From Ornithodoros turicata (taxonomy: Eukaryota > Arthropoda > Arachnida > Ixodida > Argasidae): 64,000 bases of DNA. Position 1 is the stretch's first letter; each line of letters begins with the position of its first letter. Made by a program: the position numbers and the translations under genes. The notes under the pieces are model-generated. The model did not search any database. It was given only the letters and a program-made list of their open reading frames with translations, and was not told the DNA's origin. This document shows, piece after piece, positions 1-13,500 of the stretch. Location of the stretch: assembly GCF_037126465.1 (NCBI RefSeq), contig NC_088203.1, positions 53,295,581-53,359,580 on the forward strand. Direction: 5' to 3'.

Positions 1-1130
1 GGCAACATGCATTCCTGAGATGCAGTGTTTCTTTTTTGCTTTGGGATGGTCGACTGGCGATATCGTATTACATCCGGCGCGAAGGCCTATTGTTTCGCAT
101 TGGCATATGCGTGTTCCCCGTTTTGACGATGGCTGGATAATTATTGACGTGAGGAATAATATGAATTTATGTGGCTGTGAATAGACCTCGGGTTTTTGCT
201 CGTTGTGAGGCACTAAAATGTGTGAGTGTGCGTGCGCGTTTGTGCAGCTGGGACCCCACTTGACAAGTAAGTTCAATGTGTTTGCTTCAGTGATATTGCC
301 GATATTGCCATGTATTATGCCGACTGTGATTTTTTTTTTTGAAAAATAAGGTTTATCGCATTTTCAATAGAGTAGACCGCGCTGCACATGATATATGCTT
401 TCTCCAAGCAGCGTGCTTTATATTCTTATCGAATCGCTCACGCCTGTAGAACAAATTCAGAAAGCAGATGTGAATGGGTGTGTTCCTCAGGTTGTGTGTT
501 TGCCACACAAGCTTACTTTTTGCGAATTATTCTGTTGGTAGAAAATGTGTTTTGTCATGCTTGACACTTTGCTATTCGAGCAGAAGTGCGTGTAATTTCT
601 TATTTTTCACTCTCGCTCGTTGTGTATGTGTTGTGTGTGTGTGTGCAACTGTGACCCCACTTAACCAGTAAGTACATTGTGTATGCCTTTTCGTGTGACT
701 CGAGTGATAAATTTATGTGGTATTGCATGAAATGTTGGTTTAAAAATAAGGGTTGTTGCACTTGCATAGCAGTGGCTTCTTATTGCAATTTTTGCCCGTA
801 AAAAAAAAATCAGCGTATATCGTATTATGCTGCGCGAGTAGAAGTGATTTTCCCAATTAGATTTGTGTACCCATGTCCTGTGCTTTCTTTACACAGGGAC
901 AACGCGACTGTGTATGTAGCATTATGCAATAATTATCTGATAGCAGAAATGGGTGCCTTATTCTCCGTTTATTAGCATGTGCTTCGTTTTTTTGTTTTTT
1001 TTTGCAGTTATAGCTAATCAAGCAAAAGTACGTGTAATTTTTCATGGCTCTTTTTTTCTTTCACTGCTAAAGCAGAAGAAAATCACTTGGTAAAGCTGAA
1101 TAGTGTTCTATCACGGAAAGTGGGTTTGTT
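1..1130. repeat. Non-coding stretch with a diverged ~400-bp tandem duplication
   Basis: No gene recognised. Two segments, roughly 196-375 and 605-775, share a common order of words: a GT-rich tract, then CCCACTTgACaAGTAAGT, then an A/T-rich block ending in AAAATAAGG. A weaker third echo lies near 1013-1058 (compare 572-619). This looks like an old tandem duplication with a period of about 410-440 bases. Short open frames here have no recognisable content. Confidence 0.45.
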
Positions 1131-3410
1131 TGCGGGATGAGATGATTGCTCTGAGCGCTTGCCCCGCTGCAATGGTGCTGAATGATGAGCAATGCGCTGA
1201 GCACAGAGCTGCTGCCCACTGTGCGTACTGTAAACAGGAGTTTACCGAAGATCTACCCCGTGTCCGGCATCACGACCATTCAAAGCATTGTAGTGCGGGC
1301 GAGACAAATTATATCGCGACATTGTGTAACCCCTTGTGTAACCCATTGTGTAACGTCGCGTGCACGACGAGGGAAAAATTGCCGATCATGGTACACAATT
1401 TGTCCTACGATTTGGCCGGGCTGCTGCGGGAATTTCACATTCTTGGGTGGAAGCGACCTCCCTTCATTGTGGCCAGCTCCATGGAAAAAATTCGTTCTTT
1501 CGAAATTGGCACCTTCCTGCTTAGAGATACCATGCAATATCTACATTTGTCGCTGGAGGAGCTCGTGGAAACCGTCAAATCCATGGCTGGTGCAGAGGCA
1601 TTCCAATGTTTGAAGCAGGCATTTGGAAACGACTACGAAATTTTACTTCGTAAAGGTGTATTTCCGTACAGCCATGTCAGTTCTTTTGCAGTGTATGATG
1701 AATTGGCTTTGCCAGAAAAATCCTCCTTTCGAAACGATCTCACGGGGGAGGATATAAGTGAAGAAGACTACCAGTATGCGTTGCTCGTATTTGAACATTT
1801 TGGATGCTCAAATTTGAGAGATTATAATGCACTGTACTTGAAAACGGATGCCCTACTACATGCGGACGTGATGCAGCACTTCCGACGTCTGTGCTACAGC
1901 GCGCGTGGATTGGAATTGCTTCATTGTGTTTCTCTGGCATCCTATTCGTGGCAATGCGCTCTAAATTACCTACACGCAGGCAAAATTGGAGTTAATCATC
2001 GATGAGGACATGTACAGAACCATCGAATCGGGCGTTAGAGGCGGGCTCTGTCAGGCGAGCAGGCGTCATTTGCGGGCTAACAACCCTCTGTGCAGTGGCT
2101 ATGATCCCGATAAAGATGAGGTGAACATATCATACATAGATTGCAACAATCTTTACGGATTCAGTATGATAAAGCACCTCCCCATTGGTGATTTCGAATG
2201 GGTCGAGGATTTTAGCTCCGTGGATTTTATGCGTCACCCCACTGATTCAGACGTTGGCTACGTATATGTATGTGACTTGGAGTATCCAAAATCTATCCAC
2301 GCACTGACACGGTACTTTCCCCTGGCTCCTGATAAGGCAGTCGTCCCAAAGGAATGGCTCTCGCCATTCCAGCGAGGGCTTCTCGAAGAATTAATGTATC
2401 AGCCTGCTAACAGCAAAAAGCTGTTGCTTACGTGCAAGGACAAAGTCGAGTACGTCGTTCATTACGCCCTGCTCGCACTCTATTGTAGATTAGGCATGAG
2501 GGTGACAAAAATTCACAGAATTCTAAAATTTCGCCAGGCGCCATTCCTGCGTCCCTACATCGAGGACAATGTTGCCAGACGTGTTGCCTCGGGCACGACA
2601 TTCGGAAAAAACTTCTACAAACTCTCAAATAATGCAGTCTTTGGGAGAACACTTCTAAATAAATTTAACATGCGTGATATTCGAGTAGCCTTCGATGAGG
2701 AGACGGCGAGTCGCCTCGGGAGTCGGGCGGAATGCGTGAGGATGGAAATTTTGTCCCCGGATTGTGTCATGTACGAAATGCGCAAAAGAAAAGTTCGATG
2801 TGATTTCCCGCTCCAGATTGGGTTTACGATTTTGGAACTGAGTAAATTAACCATGTACTCATTCTACTATGAAACCTTGCTGAGTAAGCTCACTTGTCCG
2901 GTGATTACCTGTTACTTTGACACGGATTCTCTGATCCTCGGCCTGTTCTGCAAGGACTACGAAGATCAGTTACGAGCGATTGCCGACGACCACTTAGATT
3001 TGTCTTCCTTCGATTGGGATCATCCACTGTACAGTGAAAAGAATCGTGGAAGGCTTGGGGCATTCAAAAGCGAAACTGGTAGTGTATTTATTGAGGAAGT
3101 AGTTTGTTTGAAAGCTAAAATGTACTCCATGAAATTAGCTGGAGGAAGGCAAATTGCAAGAGCTAAAGGGGTCAAAAAGAATATTGTACGCAAGCACCTC
3201 CTCCATGAGACGCACTGTAATACCTTGTTCAATCACATGAGCGTATCGCATGAACAAGTATCAATCGTTAGAAAGAAGCAGTGTATGTACACCATCAGAA
3301 ATGTCAAAAGAAGTCTGATTGCATACGACGACAAGAGATACCTGTGCAATGACATCGACTCCTATCCTTATGGAAGCTATGAATATGGTAAGTTTAAGTG
3401 GGTGATATAA
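1131..3410 (+). pseudogene. Polinton-type family B DNA polymerase fragment (isolated copy)
   Basis: Protein-primed-type family B polymerase of a Polinton/Maverick, which would copy the element's linear genome. The frame opens at RDEMIAL, so the N-terminal part including the Exo I motif is missing. It contains an Exo II-like HNLSYDL (about 1393-1412), polymerase motif A DCNNLYG (about 2140-2160), motif B with KLSNNAVFG (about 2615-2645) and motif C DTDS (about 2920). There is one break: a net 4-base insertion near 1970-1980, compared with the homologous gene at 23-26 kb, shifts the frame. A 15-base unit is triplicated around 1321-1355 (LCNP repeats). No capsid or integrase genes and no TIRs flank it. 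It clearly belongs to the same family as the outer Polinton's polymerase. The last codons contain a good splice donor (ATG then GTAAGT, about 3387), so the true 3' exon boundary may be there. Confidence 0.85.
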
Positions 3411-4440
3411 CTAGTGAAGCTCATAATGTTCTTTTTTGCTTCAGAAGATGTGCAGGAAGAGAATTAATGCTTCTGTCACATGCTGTTCTCTCCTGCGGTT
3501 TGCCTCTGGGTCATGGACAGAGAGGGTGATCCTGGGTGCCTGGGTGATCCATATAGTACCTATGTGAAGAACACTATGGATGTTAGCGGAGATATACAGC
3601 GTGCATGGATGTGTCCCCAGGGAGAACTACAATACCTCCGAGACTGCCATGATGTACTCAATAAACATTGAAAACTATTTACCATGTTTTTGTGTGCCAA
3701 CCATTGCTGAGAGTCGACGCAGGCTAAAAAAGAATGCCGCCCTGGACCAATAAGCAATTTGGAGGGAATTGTGAGCTGGCCTAGAAATGAATGAGATTGA
3801 CCCACGAGCGGTTGTCTATGTTGCAGCTGGAATTATGAAGCAATATGCAGTTGAAAGCGTGTGACCAAGTAACTAGAGAGTGGAAATGACAAATGAGTCT
3901 ATCGAGCATGTATGACAGGAAGCCAACAAGCCAATCACTAGGTTTTAGAAATAGATGGAACTGACCACCCCCGGACCAATAGACAGGTGAGCGATTTGGA
4001 GGCCTATGAGCCGACTTAGAATTGAATAGAATAGATCATTTTGGTGTCTACGAGCGAGTGAGCAGATGTTGTGGCAATTAATGGTAGCCAATCACATAGA
4101 AATTTGATGGATGAAGGAGTGCAGCTGTGACCAACCAACCAGAGGACTTAGAAGTGGCTTGACCTGGATTAGAATTGGCTGGTGGATTAGAAATTCCTAG
4201 AAATGGATTAGAAAAAAGAGCGATTTGGAAGCCTATGAGCCAACTTAGAATTGAATAGAATAGATAATTTTGGTGTCTATGAGCGAATGAACAAATGCGG
4301 CAATGAAGGGTAGCCAATCTCATAGAAATTGGATCGATCACCATGAAGTGGTGGAGCCTGGATTAGACCTGGCTTCACCTGGATTAGAAATGGGTGGTGG
4401 ATTAGAAATTCCTAGAACTGGATTAGAAAAAGGATGTCGT
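3411..4440. repeat. Non-coding region with a ~230-bp tandem duplication
   Basis: No gene recognised in 3411-3980. Segments 3990-4115 and 4219-4335 are about 90% alike by eye (both start AGCGATTTGGA and run through GAATAGAATAGAT). Words such as GGATTAGAAATTCCTAGAA recur at 4180-4210 and 4380-4430. A related block with the same words is at 49260-49370, so this is a dispersed repeat family present twice in the window. Confidence 0.55.
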
Positions 4441-4960
4441 TGTGGGGCTCGAATCTATACTACTTGCGGGATGCACGTACTGGCATCCAGGCCTCATTTC
4501 GAACACCAACGGCAACAGTATTTCACCGCATTCTACAGATACCATGTCCCATTCCTCCCAGCCCTTCTATTGGGTGACACTCCTCTTGTGCCGTTTGATA
4601 ATGTCATCCAATTTTTGACCATGTGTCGGTTACTTAGTCAGATGTAGATGTTAAGCATTGCTCCGCTTTTATCCAGTATCACCGAACTCCTCATGTAAAT
4701 ATCTCATCCTGGATCACCTCATCGCTTTGTAGATAGCTTTTAACTGCCATACTCACTTATTATCGTCATCCTCCTCTCTCTCTTATTTTGGTCCATCTCA
4801 TCGCTCATACCTGTAGATAGCTTTTAAGTACCACACACACTCTCTCACACTCTCTCTCACATCATCTCTCCCATAATCATCTCCCACACACTCACCATAG
4901 TTTTGGCGGTCTCTGGCCTTTGTTGCCTTTGTGCCATTAAACCCATAATCTCTCTCTCTC
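4441..4960 (+). mobile_element. 5'-truncated I-clade LINE, 3' end only
   Basis: The open frame ends with the C-terminal words HRQ/HQRQQYFTAFYRYHVPF and LLLG, then a stop near 4645. This matches the C-terminus of the RNase H-bearing ORF2 at 14260-14388. It is followed by a 3' UTR and a TTGTGCCATTAAACCC tail with a (TC)n tract. The element is severely 5' truncated, as is usual for target-primed reverse transcription. No clear target duplication was found. Confidence 0.65.
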
Positions 4961-5781
4961 TCTCGTGGTCAAGAGAAAAACGTGGGATTACCCGCGCACC
5001 ATTAGTACGTCTCCTATTTTACGCTTAATGAAGAGTGGTGTTGTGCACATCATCGGTACAGTATTTGCTACTTTTTTCAGTAGCGGAGGGGAGACCCACT
5101 CCATTTCCATCCAGCAGCGGAAACGTAAGTTCCGTCACCAATTTCGATTGAGCGTCCGATGATGCTACCGCTACTTCACAGCACCTTTAATGGAGAAAGA
5201 TTAACTCGTATTCCATGGCCTTTCACTTCGACACGGCTGCAACTCTGCCTCAAGTTCCAAACCCCGCATTGTCCTTGGCACCAGTTGGGCAGGAATAGTA
5301 CAGTAAACTTTCAGTAACCCGTATTTTTCTCTGTCCTACATGTGTTACAGTATACTGAGAACACGCATGGACGTGACATTTTCCACATTGTGCGTGGACT
5401 CATACCTACAACTGCACTTTCAATGCTGGTGCCTATGCAGTTGATTATTATTGTTTTAAGACAGACTGCTTCAGGAAGAGCGATAAAAGCCAAACGGCTG
5501 CTACTTTTGTGCTACTTGAGTTATAAACTGGTGCTACCTAGCAGGTAGCATCCGTATATTACTCAAGTGGTGCACAGAATGGTTCCGGTTTTTATTTATT
5601 GCTCCCTTTGGTACGCGATCTGTCTCCGTAAAAAAAAAATGCAGTATCTTTCCTGCTGATTGTTTGTACCTGCATAATGCAACATATTATTGCATGAATC
5701 GTTGAGGGCTCCACTCATCATCGATATATTATGTTCGTCACAATGAAGATATAATTATGTAGCGTGGGAAAAGCGCCGCTA
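4961..5781. other. No gene or recognisable element
   Basis: AT-rich sequence with only short open frames on both strands, none with recognisable motifs. Nothing supportable is seen here. Confidence 0.5.
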
Positions 5782-5859
5782 CATCTTTCCGGTAGCTTAT
5801 GATCTTTGTTGTCGTTGCGCCACTAAACTCCCAATCATCATCATCATCTTTCCGGTAGC
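5782..5859 (+). mobile_element. LINE tail-only insertion with 15-bp target duplication
   Basis: The 15-base word CATCTTTCCGGTAGC occurs at 5782-5796 and again at 5845-5859. Between the copies are only 48 bases. They end in TTGCGCCACTAAACTCCCAATCATC, the last bases of the I-clade LINE found full length at 9.06-14.54 kb. This is an extreme 5' truncation made by target-primed reverse transcription. Confidence 0.8.
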
Positions 5860-6017
5860 GATGCGACGTTACGTTTCAAAGTCAGAAGCGCGCGAGTATT
5901 TACGCCACTTTTTAGCGAAGTAGTGAGGAGCGGTATTGCGCAACTAAATTTGGGAGCGGGCACAAACGTGATAAAGAGGAGCATGCATGTGAATACGTGA
6001 AAAAGAGATTATAATCG

Positions 6018-6310
6018 AAGCCACCTCGGCGGCTTGGTTGGTAGCGTGTCGGCCATGGTGTCGGCCTTCCAATCCCAACGTCGCGGGTTCAGTCCCGGCC
6101 GAGGAGGCTAGCAATTTGATGGCGGGTACGGATTGCTTAGGCATACACACCGTCTCCGAGAGGGACGTTAAGCCGAATGGCCCGTGTGCGAGATTTCACG
6201 CACGTTAAAGGTCCCTCAGGTAGGAAAAATTAATCGACAGACTGACCACTATGGCGTCGCTCATGATCGTAGTTGTCTCGCGACGTAAGCCGGCCCCAGT
6301 TATATATAAT
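6018..6310 (+). mobile_element. tRNA-derived SINE
   Basis: It has an internal RNA polymerase III promoter: A box-like CTTGGTTGGTAGCG (6033-6046) and B box GGGTTCAGTCCC (6085-6096). A conserved SINE body follows (GGCCCGTGTGCGAGATTTC, CGTTAAAGGTCCC), ending in an A/T-rich tail near 6300. It is transcribed by Pol III and mobilised by a LINE in trans. No clear flanking duplication was found. Confidence 0.75.
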
Positions 6311-6960
6311 TACAATTGAGAATTTTGAGATTCTGCATGGCAGTGACCAGGCTGCGCTATTATTATGCATGATTGATGCGGTTGCATTGCAAGTACTCCG
6401 GATTATATGACATCTCTTCAGAATAGTATACTGTGGTAAATGTGGCTACCTGCAAAGCGCCCGCGGGTAGTGCTGGCGTATACCTGCAATTTTCCTCACG
6501 CAGTGCAGCGCGGGCGGCACATGAGCAGGTTGCAGGCGAGTGCGTGTTCGGATATGAATACCCGCGCGTGCGACACGTGACTGTTATATAATAATTACAG
6601 TGTGACTTTCTTTAATGACGGCACATCGCCTTATATTACAAAGACAGCGATCGAGAAATTAAAGAAAACCGGGAACCTTTCGCTGCACTACTTATGAGGT
6701 ATAAACAGGCGATGCTCCATCTAACGTGAGTTTTGGGCAAATTAAAAACAGGTGCTGCAGCACCTGTTTATAACTCAATTAGCTCGAAACTAGGACGCGA
6801 GTCGCTTTTGTCGCTCTTTCTTTCTGAAGCGATCTGCGTCCATTAAAAGACGACATCCCATTTATTTATTATTATTAGTTATTACAGAGATAGGCAGGCC
6901 CGCGCGCACATCTCCTGTGATATACTGGACTGTTTACTAAAATTATTACTATTATTATAG
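6311..6960. other. Non-coding; contains a 24-bp perfect palindrome
   Basis: No gene recognised. Positions 6746-6769 read AAACAGGTGCTGCAGCACCTGTTT, a perfect palindrome. The rest is A/T-rich. Confidence 0.5.
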
Positions 6961-7275
6961 TATCTCCAGGCCTTGACACGTAGGTCTGAAGAGCTGGCGG
7001 AGAACCTCAAGGAATTTTGTGGCCCATCCTCAGCACATGCTGGTGGCTTGAGGTCCGTCCTCAGAGCCCCAGCCATTGGTCTGAGGGCCTGACAGAACCT
7101 CAGAGTTTCTTGAGGTCCTACCCCAGAGCCTGAAGCCTAGGTCTGAGGTCCTGACGGTAATCCTGAGGGCGCTCTGAGGTAACATCAAGAGTGCCCCAGG
7201 CGACCTCAAAGTAGCCTCAGACTACCTCAGACGACCTCAGAAAGGCCTGAGGTAACCTCAGAGCCGTTTTTGCGA
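6960..7275. repeat. Degenerate CCTCAG/CTGAGG-rich repeat block
   Basis: The words CCTCAG, CTGAGG and GAGGTC recur every 10-30 bases through about 300 bases, giving many short inverted pairs. The block ends at GTTTTTGCGATGGGGGGG. It is probably a non-autonomous repeat; no TIR or duplication could be fixed. Confidence 0.45.
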
Positions 7276-9057
7276 TGGGGGGGTACTTGAGTTTAAAATT
7301 TTAGGCACGTGTGCGAATATTTGGACGTTTTGAATATTAGTTCGAATAATGAAGTATGCGACGCGATCTTCGAATCGAATCGTGATATTCGAAAATTATT
7401 TGAATATTTCGAACACTTTTGCGGTCGTTCCGCCTGTAATATGGGCTTCACCTAGCGCTCATGTGAACTGCGGGAAGCCCACCTTACAGAAGTGTTTGGC
7501 AGCAGCTGAGGTAATACCTTGCATGCATTGGCAAGCAAAATTTTTAAATTATTCTCTTTGAACGCCACTTCTTGCAGTTATTGAGCATGAAGCTAATTTG
7601 TTCATTACTTGGGCATTCGATTATACGGTAAAACCTGACAAACGGGGCTAACTGTTAAACGCGCTTTTATTCATTTATTTAATTTAGTCATTTGTTGTTT
7701 GTGTTTTTTGTTTGTTTTTAATGTTCGCAAGGCACACGTGGCACGATACCGTGCACTGCGTGAAAGCTACGTCAATCCTGCTCCAGCAGCCCCTCCAAAC
7801 ACGAATGCACTGCTCATATCCTATCTCCCGCAGGTCGGCCTCACGTACTCATCACCCAGATCCACTTCTGTTTTTCCACCAATGCCTATTAGTCCTGCAT
7901 CACTCAATTTTACCCTGTTTAATAACTCCACATACCAAGCCTGATATTTATCCCTGACTTTGAAAAATAAATTCCAAAAAGGTGAGGGCCCTATTCGTTA
8001 CACCTCTGACTTAGCTTGAAACTATGTTTATTCTGCTAAAGCAGGATGTACACAACAGTGGATGAACTTCTACCCTGGTGCCGGTACATGCATTATGGAG
8101 ACTGACTATTTTCTGCATGAAGGAAAACTAATTTCCAAAGCCTACTCAGCACGCAGTTTTCTAATATGCACTCTTTCCATAAAGTCATATATTTCATAGA
8201 TACTTTGCTAACATTTGTCACATGTAATTATGGACCATGAGTATTTCCAAAGTGTCAGGAATGAACCAGACCAACATGTTCCATAACCAAATTATCTTTC
8301 TCGTATTTTAGGCAAGAAGAACTGCGTAATGGATACTCGTTATTCGTATTTATTAGAAAACTATTTGATTCATATTCAGACTTGACATTCGTTTGTATTC
8401 AATTCAAAAACAAAAATTCTCTTTGTACACGCCTAAAAATTTCATGAAGATCACGTATGCGACGACTACTCACAGTATAATCAGATACAGAAGCACAAAG
8501 ACAAATATACGTAACAGCATCTTTGCAGTGTAGAGGACATATGGTATTGGTACTGGCAATTATGATGGTATGAAGCCCACGGCAATCCTCTAATAGCTCA
8601 TGTAATACGGTTCTCATCGTGCATACAATATTTCCACCTGTACTTGCAATCCTGGCGTTTTCTCGGCTTGTATCTCCCGTAGTTCCCCGCAAAGCAGGAA
8701 GGGCACGTCCTCTCGATCGAACTCAGCTGTCCCCTTTGAATGCTCAGGAAGCAGAGGGTGCGTGCTCACGGCCAAGACAATGCTGTAAGTATGCATATGC
8801 ATCAAAAGAAGGGAAATAGTGAAGACGAGTGGGAAGGACAGTGTGAAAAAGAGCCCAGATGGACCAGCAAGAACAGATAAGCCGATCAACCAATCAGTCA
8901 CTTCACACAGCTGAGAAGGGGAAACACGCAGTAGTTTCACACAGCATCCCATGAAACTGCACATATGGTACAGTTTAGAAAGAAAACAATGCTGTCATGG
9001 ACCAAAAGCAATATCGCAATGCTGCTTGCTGCATACATGCTGCTATTCTTTCTAAAA
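7276..9057. other. Non-coding, no recognisable gene
   Basis: Positions 7300-7420 are rich in TTCGAAT/ATTCGAA words, a simple dispersed repeat. Longer open frames at 7699-7957 and on the minus strand at 8399-8964 show no motif I recognise, and their composition looks random. Nothing further is supported. Confidence 0.45.
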
Positions 9058-9328
9058 GCCCCCGCAGGGGCTCCCCCCGCGGCTCCGCCCCCCGCGGCTC
9101 CCGCTGGTGTTTGGTGAGTGGCGCCACCACGTACCCCAGCCCCCAGTCCCAAGGTGTTATCCGTACCGTGCCGAGGGGATGTAAGGCGAAGGGTAGAAAC
9201 CTTGAACGGTGGCGATCGTGGCATTGGTCGAGCTCCGGCCGATGGGTTGTCAAAACTCCGGGACCTTTCCGTATGTATGAATATGAAGTACGGGCGACTC
9301 TTTGGAATACTCGTTTCAACAAACCTCT

Positions 9329-10534
9329 ATGGGTAAATTTTCTTCCTCTCTTGAGATCGTGGCCGCGAAGCGACCACGGACCGAAGTTTTACAAAGTGCA
9401 TCTAAACAATTCATTTCCAAGTACATAGTACTACTGTCTAGTGCAGACTCCGAAAAAGAGAAAAATGTACCACTGGGAACGATGTCACCATTTTTTATTG
9501 AAAAAGCGGTGGCATCCCTGTCTAAAAATATCACTGAAATAAAACGTATCAGATCTGGGGACTTGCTCATCAAATGCACGGATGAGAAAGACTGCAATCG
9601 TATATTGAACGCTCATGAAATGATGGGAGTAAAGATTGCAGCTTCGATGCATAAAACACTAAACACTTGCAGGGGTGTAATCTTAGTTTTTGAGTTGGTT
9701 GTCGTGCCACCTGAAGAAATCTTCATGGAGCTCAGGGACCAGGACGTCATTGATGTACGCAAAATCAAAATCCGTAAAAACTGGGAGTACATCACCACAC
9801 GAAATATAGTACTGACATTTGACAGGCCCACACTTCCAACAAAACTAAAAGTAGACTACCTGTCAGCAGATGTCCGACCTTACATACCGAACCCGTTGCA
9901 CTGTTTTCGGTGCAACAGGTTTGGACATGCTGCAGACGGGTGCCGTGCCTCTGCCTGTTGTGCACGATGTGGGAAGTCTGACCATGAGACTAAAGAATGT
10001 AAAGGGCCAGACTGCTGTGTCAACTGTTCTTCCAACCACCCATCCTACTCGAGGTCCTGTACAAAGTGGAAATATGAAAAAGAAGTCCTGCACGTTAAGG
10101 TTACACAGAACATCAGTTACCCAGAAGCAAGAAAAAAAAGTAGCTCCCATCTTTTTCGAAAATTCTTTTGCCACAACCGTAAAACAGAAAGTAAAACTAG
10201 TACCACAGTACACACAGACCAAGCAAAGCACTGACCGAGCAACACGCAGCACACAGACCGAGGTGCACATCCACCTCCAGTCCCCAAAACCCCAATGGCG
10301 TCACTAACACCGACGCCACGTCTGTCCTCACAGTCCACGGAGGTGACATCCATGGATTGCGAGGACGAGACGAGCTCTGATCGCTCTTTTGCGAGCACGA
10401 GCTCCCAAGCCCCCAAAAAGAACAGATCTAGTCTGTCGGGGAGTGGGTCACTCCCTGACATATCTGATAAGGAGCTTGCAGCTGCGCAGAAAAAAACCCA
10501 CAAGGCCGCGGGTTACACCTCCAACAAAAAATAG
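9329..10534 (+). pseudogene. LINE ORF1: zinc-knuckle nucleic-acid-binding protein
   Basis: The ATG at 9329 is chosen because the second copy starts at the equivalent codon (59643). The central part carries a cluster of CCHC knuckles: CFRCNRFGHAADGC, CCARCGKSDHETKEC, then CCVNCSSNHPSYSRSC (about 9897-10065). These bind the element RNA in the ribonucleoprotein. Compared with copy 2, an extra base in an A run near 10131-10139 shifts the frame. The C-terminal part continues in another frame to the stop at 10532-10534. ORF2 begins 4 bases further on. Confidence 0.8.
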
Positions 10535-10537
10535 ATA

Positions 10538-13500
10538 ATGGAAGCCCTTCCTAGTCGGCCAAAGTTCCTGGCGCACGTTATTCTTCTTACTGCAATCTTT
10601 ATGCAGCACACGATGCTCCAATGGAATTGCCGTGGCTTACTCTCAAATTTAGATTATGTCAACGATCTTTTCGAAAAGTATAACACATCATGCTTTTGTC
10701 TTCAAGAAACCTATCTGAACACACAAACACAGAACCCACTGCGTAGACACAATATTTTCAGAAGAGATCGAACTGACGCCACCCGAGCATCTGGTGGTGT
10801 TGCGATCGTCACGCGAGGATCTGTCCCAACCAAAGCGGTACATCTAGTTACAGGTTTGGAGGCTGTAGCTGTGCAGATGTGTCTAGACAGGATAGTCACC
10901 ATCTGCTCAGTCTATTTGCTACCATCCGGCACAATTACACAAAAAGAATTAGAAAACTTGTGCAGCCAACTTCCTAGTCCTTTTATACCTCTAGGTGACT
11001 TTAATGCTCACAATTCACTTTGGGGCAGTACAAGAACTGACACTCGAGGGAAAATGTTAAAGAAATTTTTATTATCATCGTCCATCTGTCTTTTGAACAC
11101 AGGGGCACCTACATACAGCATTACAAGCATTCTTAAAGTCAGTCTCTCTCTGCCCACCACTTGTCCTTTTGCAGTCCATCCTTGTTTCAAGAGATTGGAC
11201 TGTAGAAGAAAACCCACTTGGGAGTGACCACTTCCCAGTGGTGTTAAAATATCCTATGCCAGTGAACCCTCTGACAACACGCCCTCCTAGATGGAAACTC
11301 CATCTAGACGACTGGAAGCAGTTTTCAGAAAGAAGTGACCTGTCTTTAATTCCTATTGATAGCGTAACGATTGAAGAAGCTAGTTGTCTTATCAGCAACA
11401 TCATACTTGATGCAGCAACAGAATCCATTCCCCAGACTTCTGGTCGCTTCCCAAAGCGACCTAAACCCTGGTGGAATAATGAATGCGAGGAAACTCGCAA
11501 ACTTCAAAATCGTGCATGGGGTACATTTCGGAGATACCCCACCTCAGAAAATCTTTTACTTTTCAAAAAGGCAAGAGCAAAGGCCAGGTGGACACGAAAA
11601 CAGGCTAAACGATCCTCTTGGCGAACTTTTGTATCTTCTCTATCTTGTAATACCCCGTCCAAAATCGTATGGGACAGACTTCGTAAAATCAGAGGAGAGC
11701 ATAATAGTCATTCAGTCCCTCTTTTAGAAGTTAACGGTCATGTATGTGAAAGCCTAGAAAAACAGGCTAATGCACTCGGGGAACACTTCCAAAGCATTTC
11801 CAGTTCCTCCCATTATAGCAATGAATTCATTAAAATTAAACAAAGGGCTGAAAAACAAAAGATTCCAGTAAATAGTGGAGACTGTTTTGGATATCACCAG
11901 CCCTTCACCATGGTAGAATTGTCACGCTCCTTACTGTCAGCAAAAGCGACTGCTCCAGGCCCAGACCGTATATCATATTCAATGCTCGACAACCTGTCTG
12001 ACATATCAAAAAATTGTTTACTTCAGTTCTACAACCATGTTTGGATACAGGGGACACTATCGTCTGCGTGGAAAATTGCCACCATAATTCCCCTCCTGAA
12101 ATCAGGGAAGGAAGCCTCCTGTCCCGCCAGTTATCGTCCCATCGCTCTCACAAGCTGCATAGGCAAAACTTTTGAGCGAATGGTGAATAAACGATTGGTT
12201 CATTTTCTTGAAATGAATAAGTGTCTATCAGAATTTCAGTGTGGTTTTCGAACGGGGTGCTCCACAATCGGTCACCTCGTTCGTCTAGAAACAACCATTC
12301 GTCGAGCTTTTGTCAGGAGGCAACACTGCTTGTCAGTTTTCTTCGACTTCGAAAAAGCTTATGACACTGCGTGGCGATATGGTATCCTACAGGATCTACA
12401 TTCGTTCGGTATATGGGGTCATCTCTTTAAATGTATTGCTGATTTCCTTCAACACAGAACATTCAGATTTCAGCTGGGAACTACCTTATCCCATTTGTTC
12501 GTGCAGGACAATGGTGTCCCGCAGGGATCTGTTCCCAGCGTCACATTATTCCTTATCAGCCCTAGTAGCTTTTGCGCCAAAAAAAACCCAAATCATCATC
12601 ATAATCATCATCACATTATTCCTTATCAAAATCAACTCTATAGCCAGTGTCATCCCACCCTCTATATCCTTTTCCTTGTATGTGGTTGACATTCAGATAT
12701 CTTATTGTTCTGCGAGCTTACCCAGATGTGAACGACAGATGCAACTCTGTATAAATAAAATGGCAAAATGGTCCTCACATAATGGGTTTAAATTCTCTCC
12801 TTAAAAAAACAATCTGCGTTCATTTTTCGAGAATCAGAGGAGTGTTTCCGTCTCCTGCGCTGCAACTTATTGAACAAGACATTCTTGTGAAATCAGAATG
12901 CAAATTTCTTGGCATTACGTTCGATTCAAAGCTCACTTTCAAGCCCCATATTCAAAACCTGAAGGCAAAATGTGTGAAGTCACTGAATCTAATGAAAATC
13001 CTCTCTCACGGATCTTGGGGTGCAGACGAGGAGACACTACGCCGTGTATATACTGCCTGCATTCGCTCCAAGATAGATTAAGGGTCTATCATCTACGGCT
13101 CAGGCCGCCAATCCGTATTGAAAGCCCTAGACCCTGTTCATCACCAAGGGCTCATGCTTATCCTTGGTGCATTCCGAACCTCTCCAGTCGAAAGTCTGTA
13201 TGTGGAATCACATGAATATTCCTTGACTAGAAGACGATTTTATCTTGGGGTGTCATATGCACTAAGAATTTAGGAGTTATGCACAACACCCTGCACTGAC
13301 TTGTGTTAAAAGTACACGTTTCAAACAGCTGTTTATTAACAGGCCTTCAGTAGTCCCCCTCTTTCAATGAGAATTGAACAAGATATTGGGGATCACAATT
13401 TTTCTTCCTATAATTGCCAAGGTGTCGGATATGGGAAGGTGGTCCCACCTTGGGAACTACCTCCAAGGCATGATACCACTTTGACTAAATACAGCAAACA

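Noticed and set aside
1182..1613. Second open frame overlapping the PolB fragment
   Set aside because: It is an alternative-frame shadow; the PolB motifs lie in the other frame.
12541..12628. An intron in LINE ORF2
   Set aside because: The 18-bp direct repeat and LINE tail sequence, absent from copy 2, show an insertion instead.
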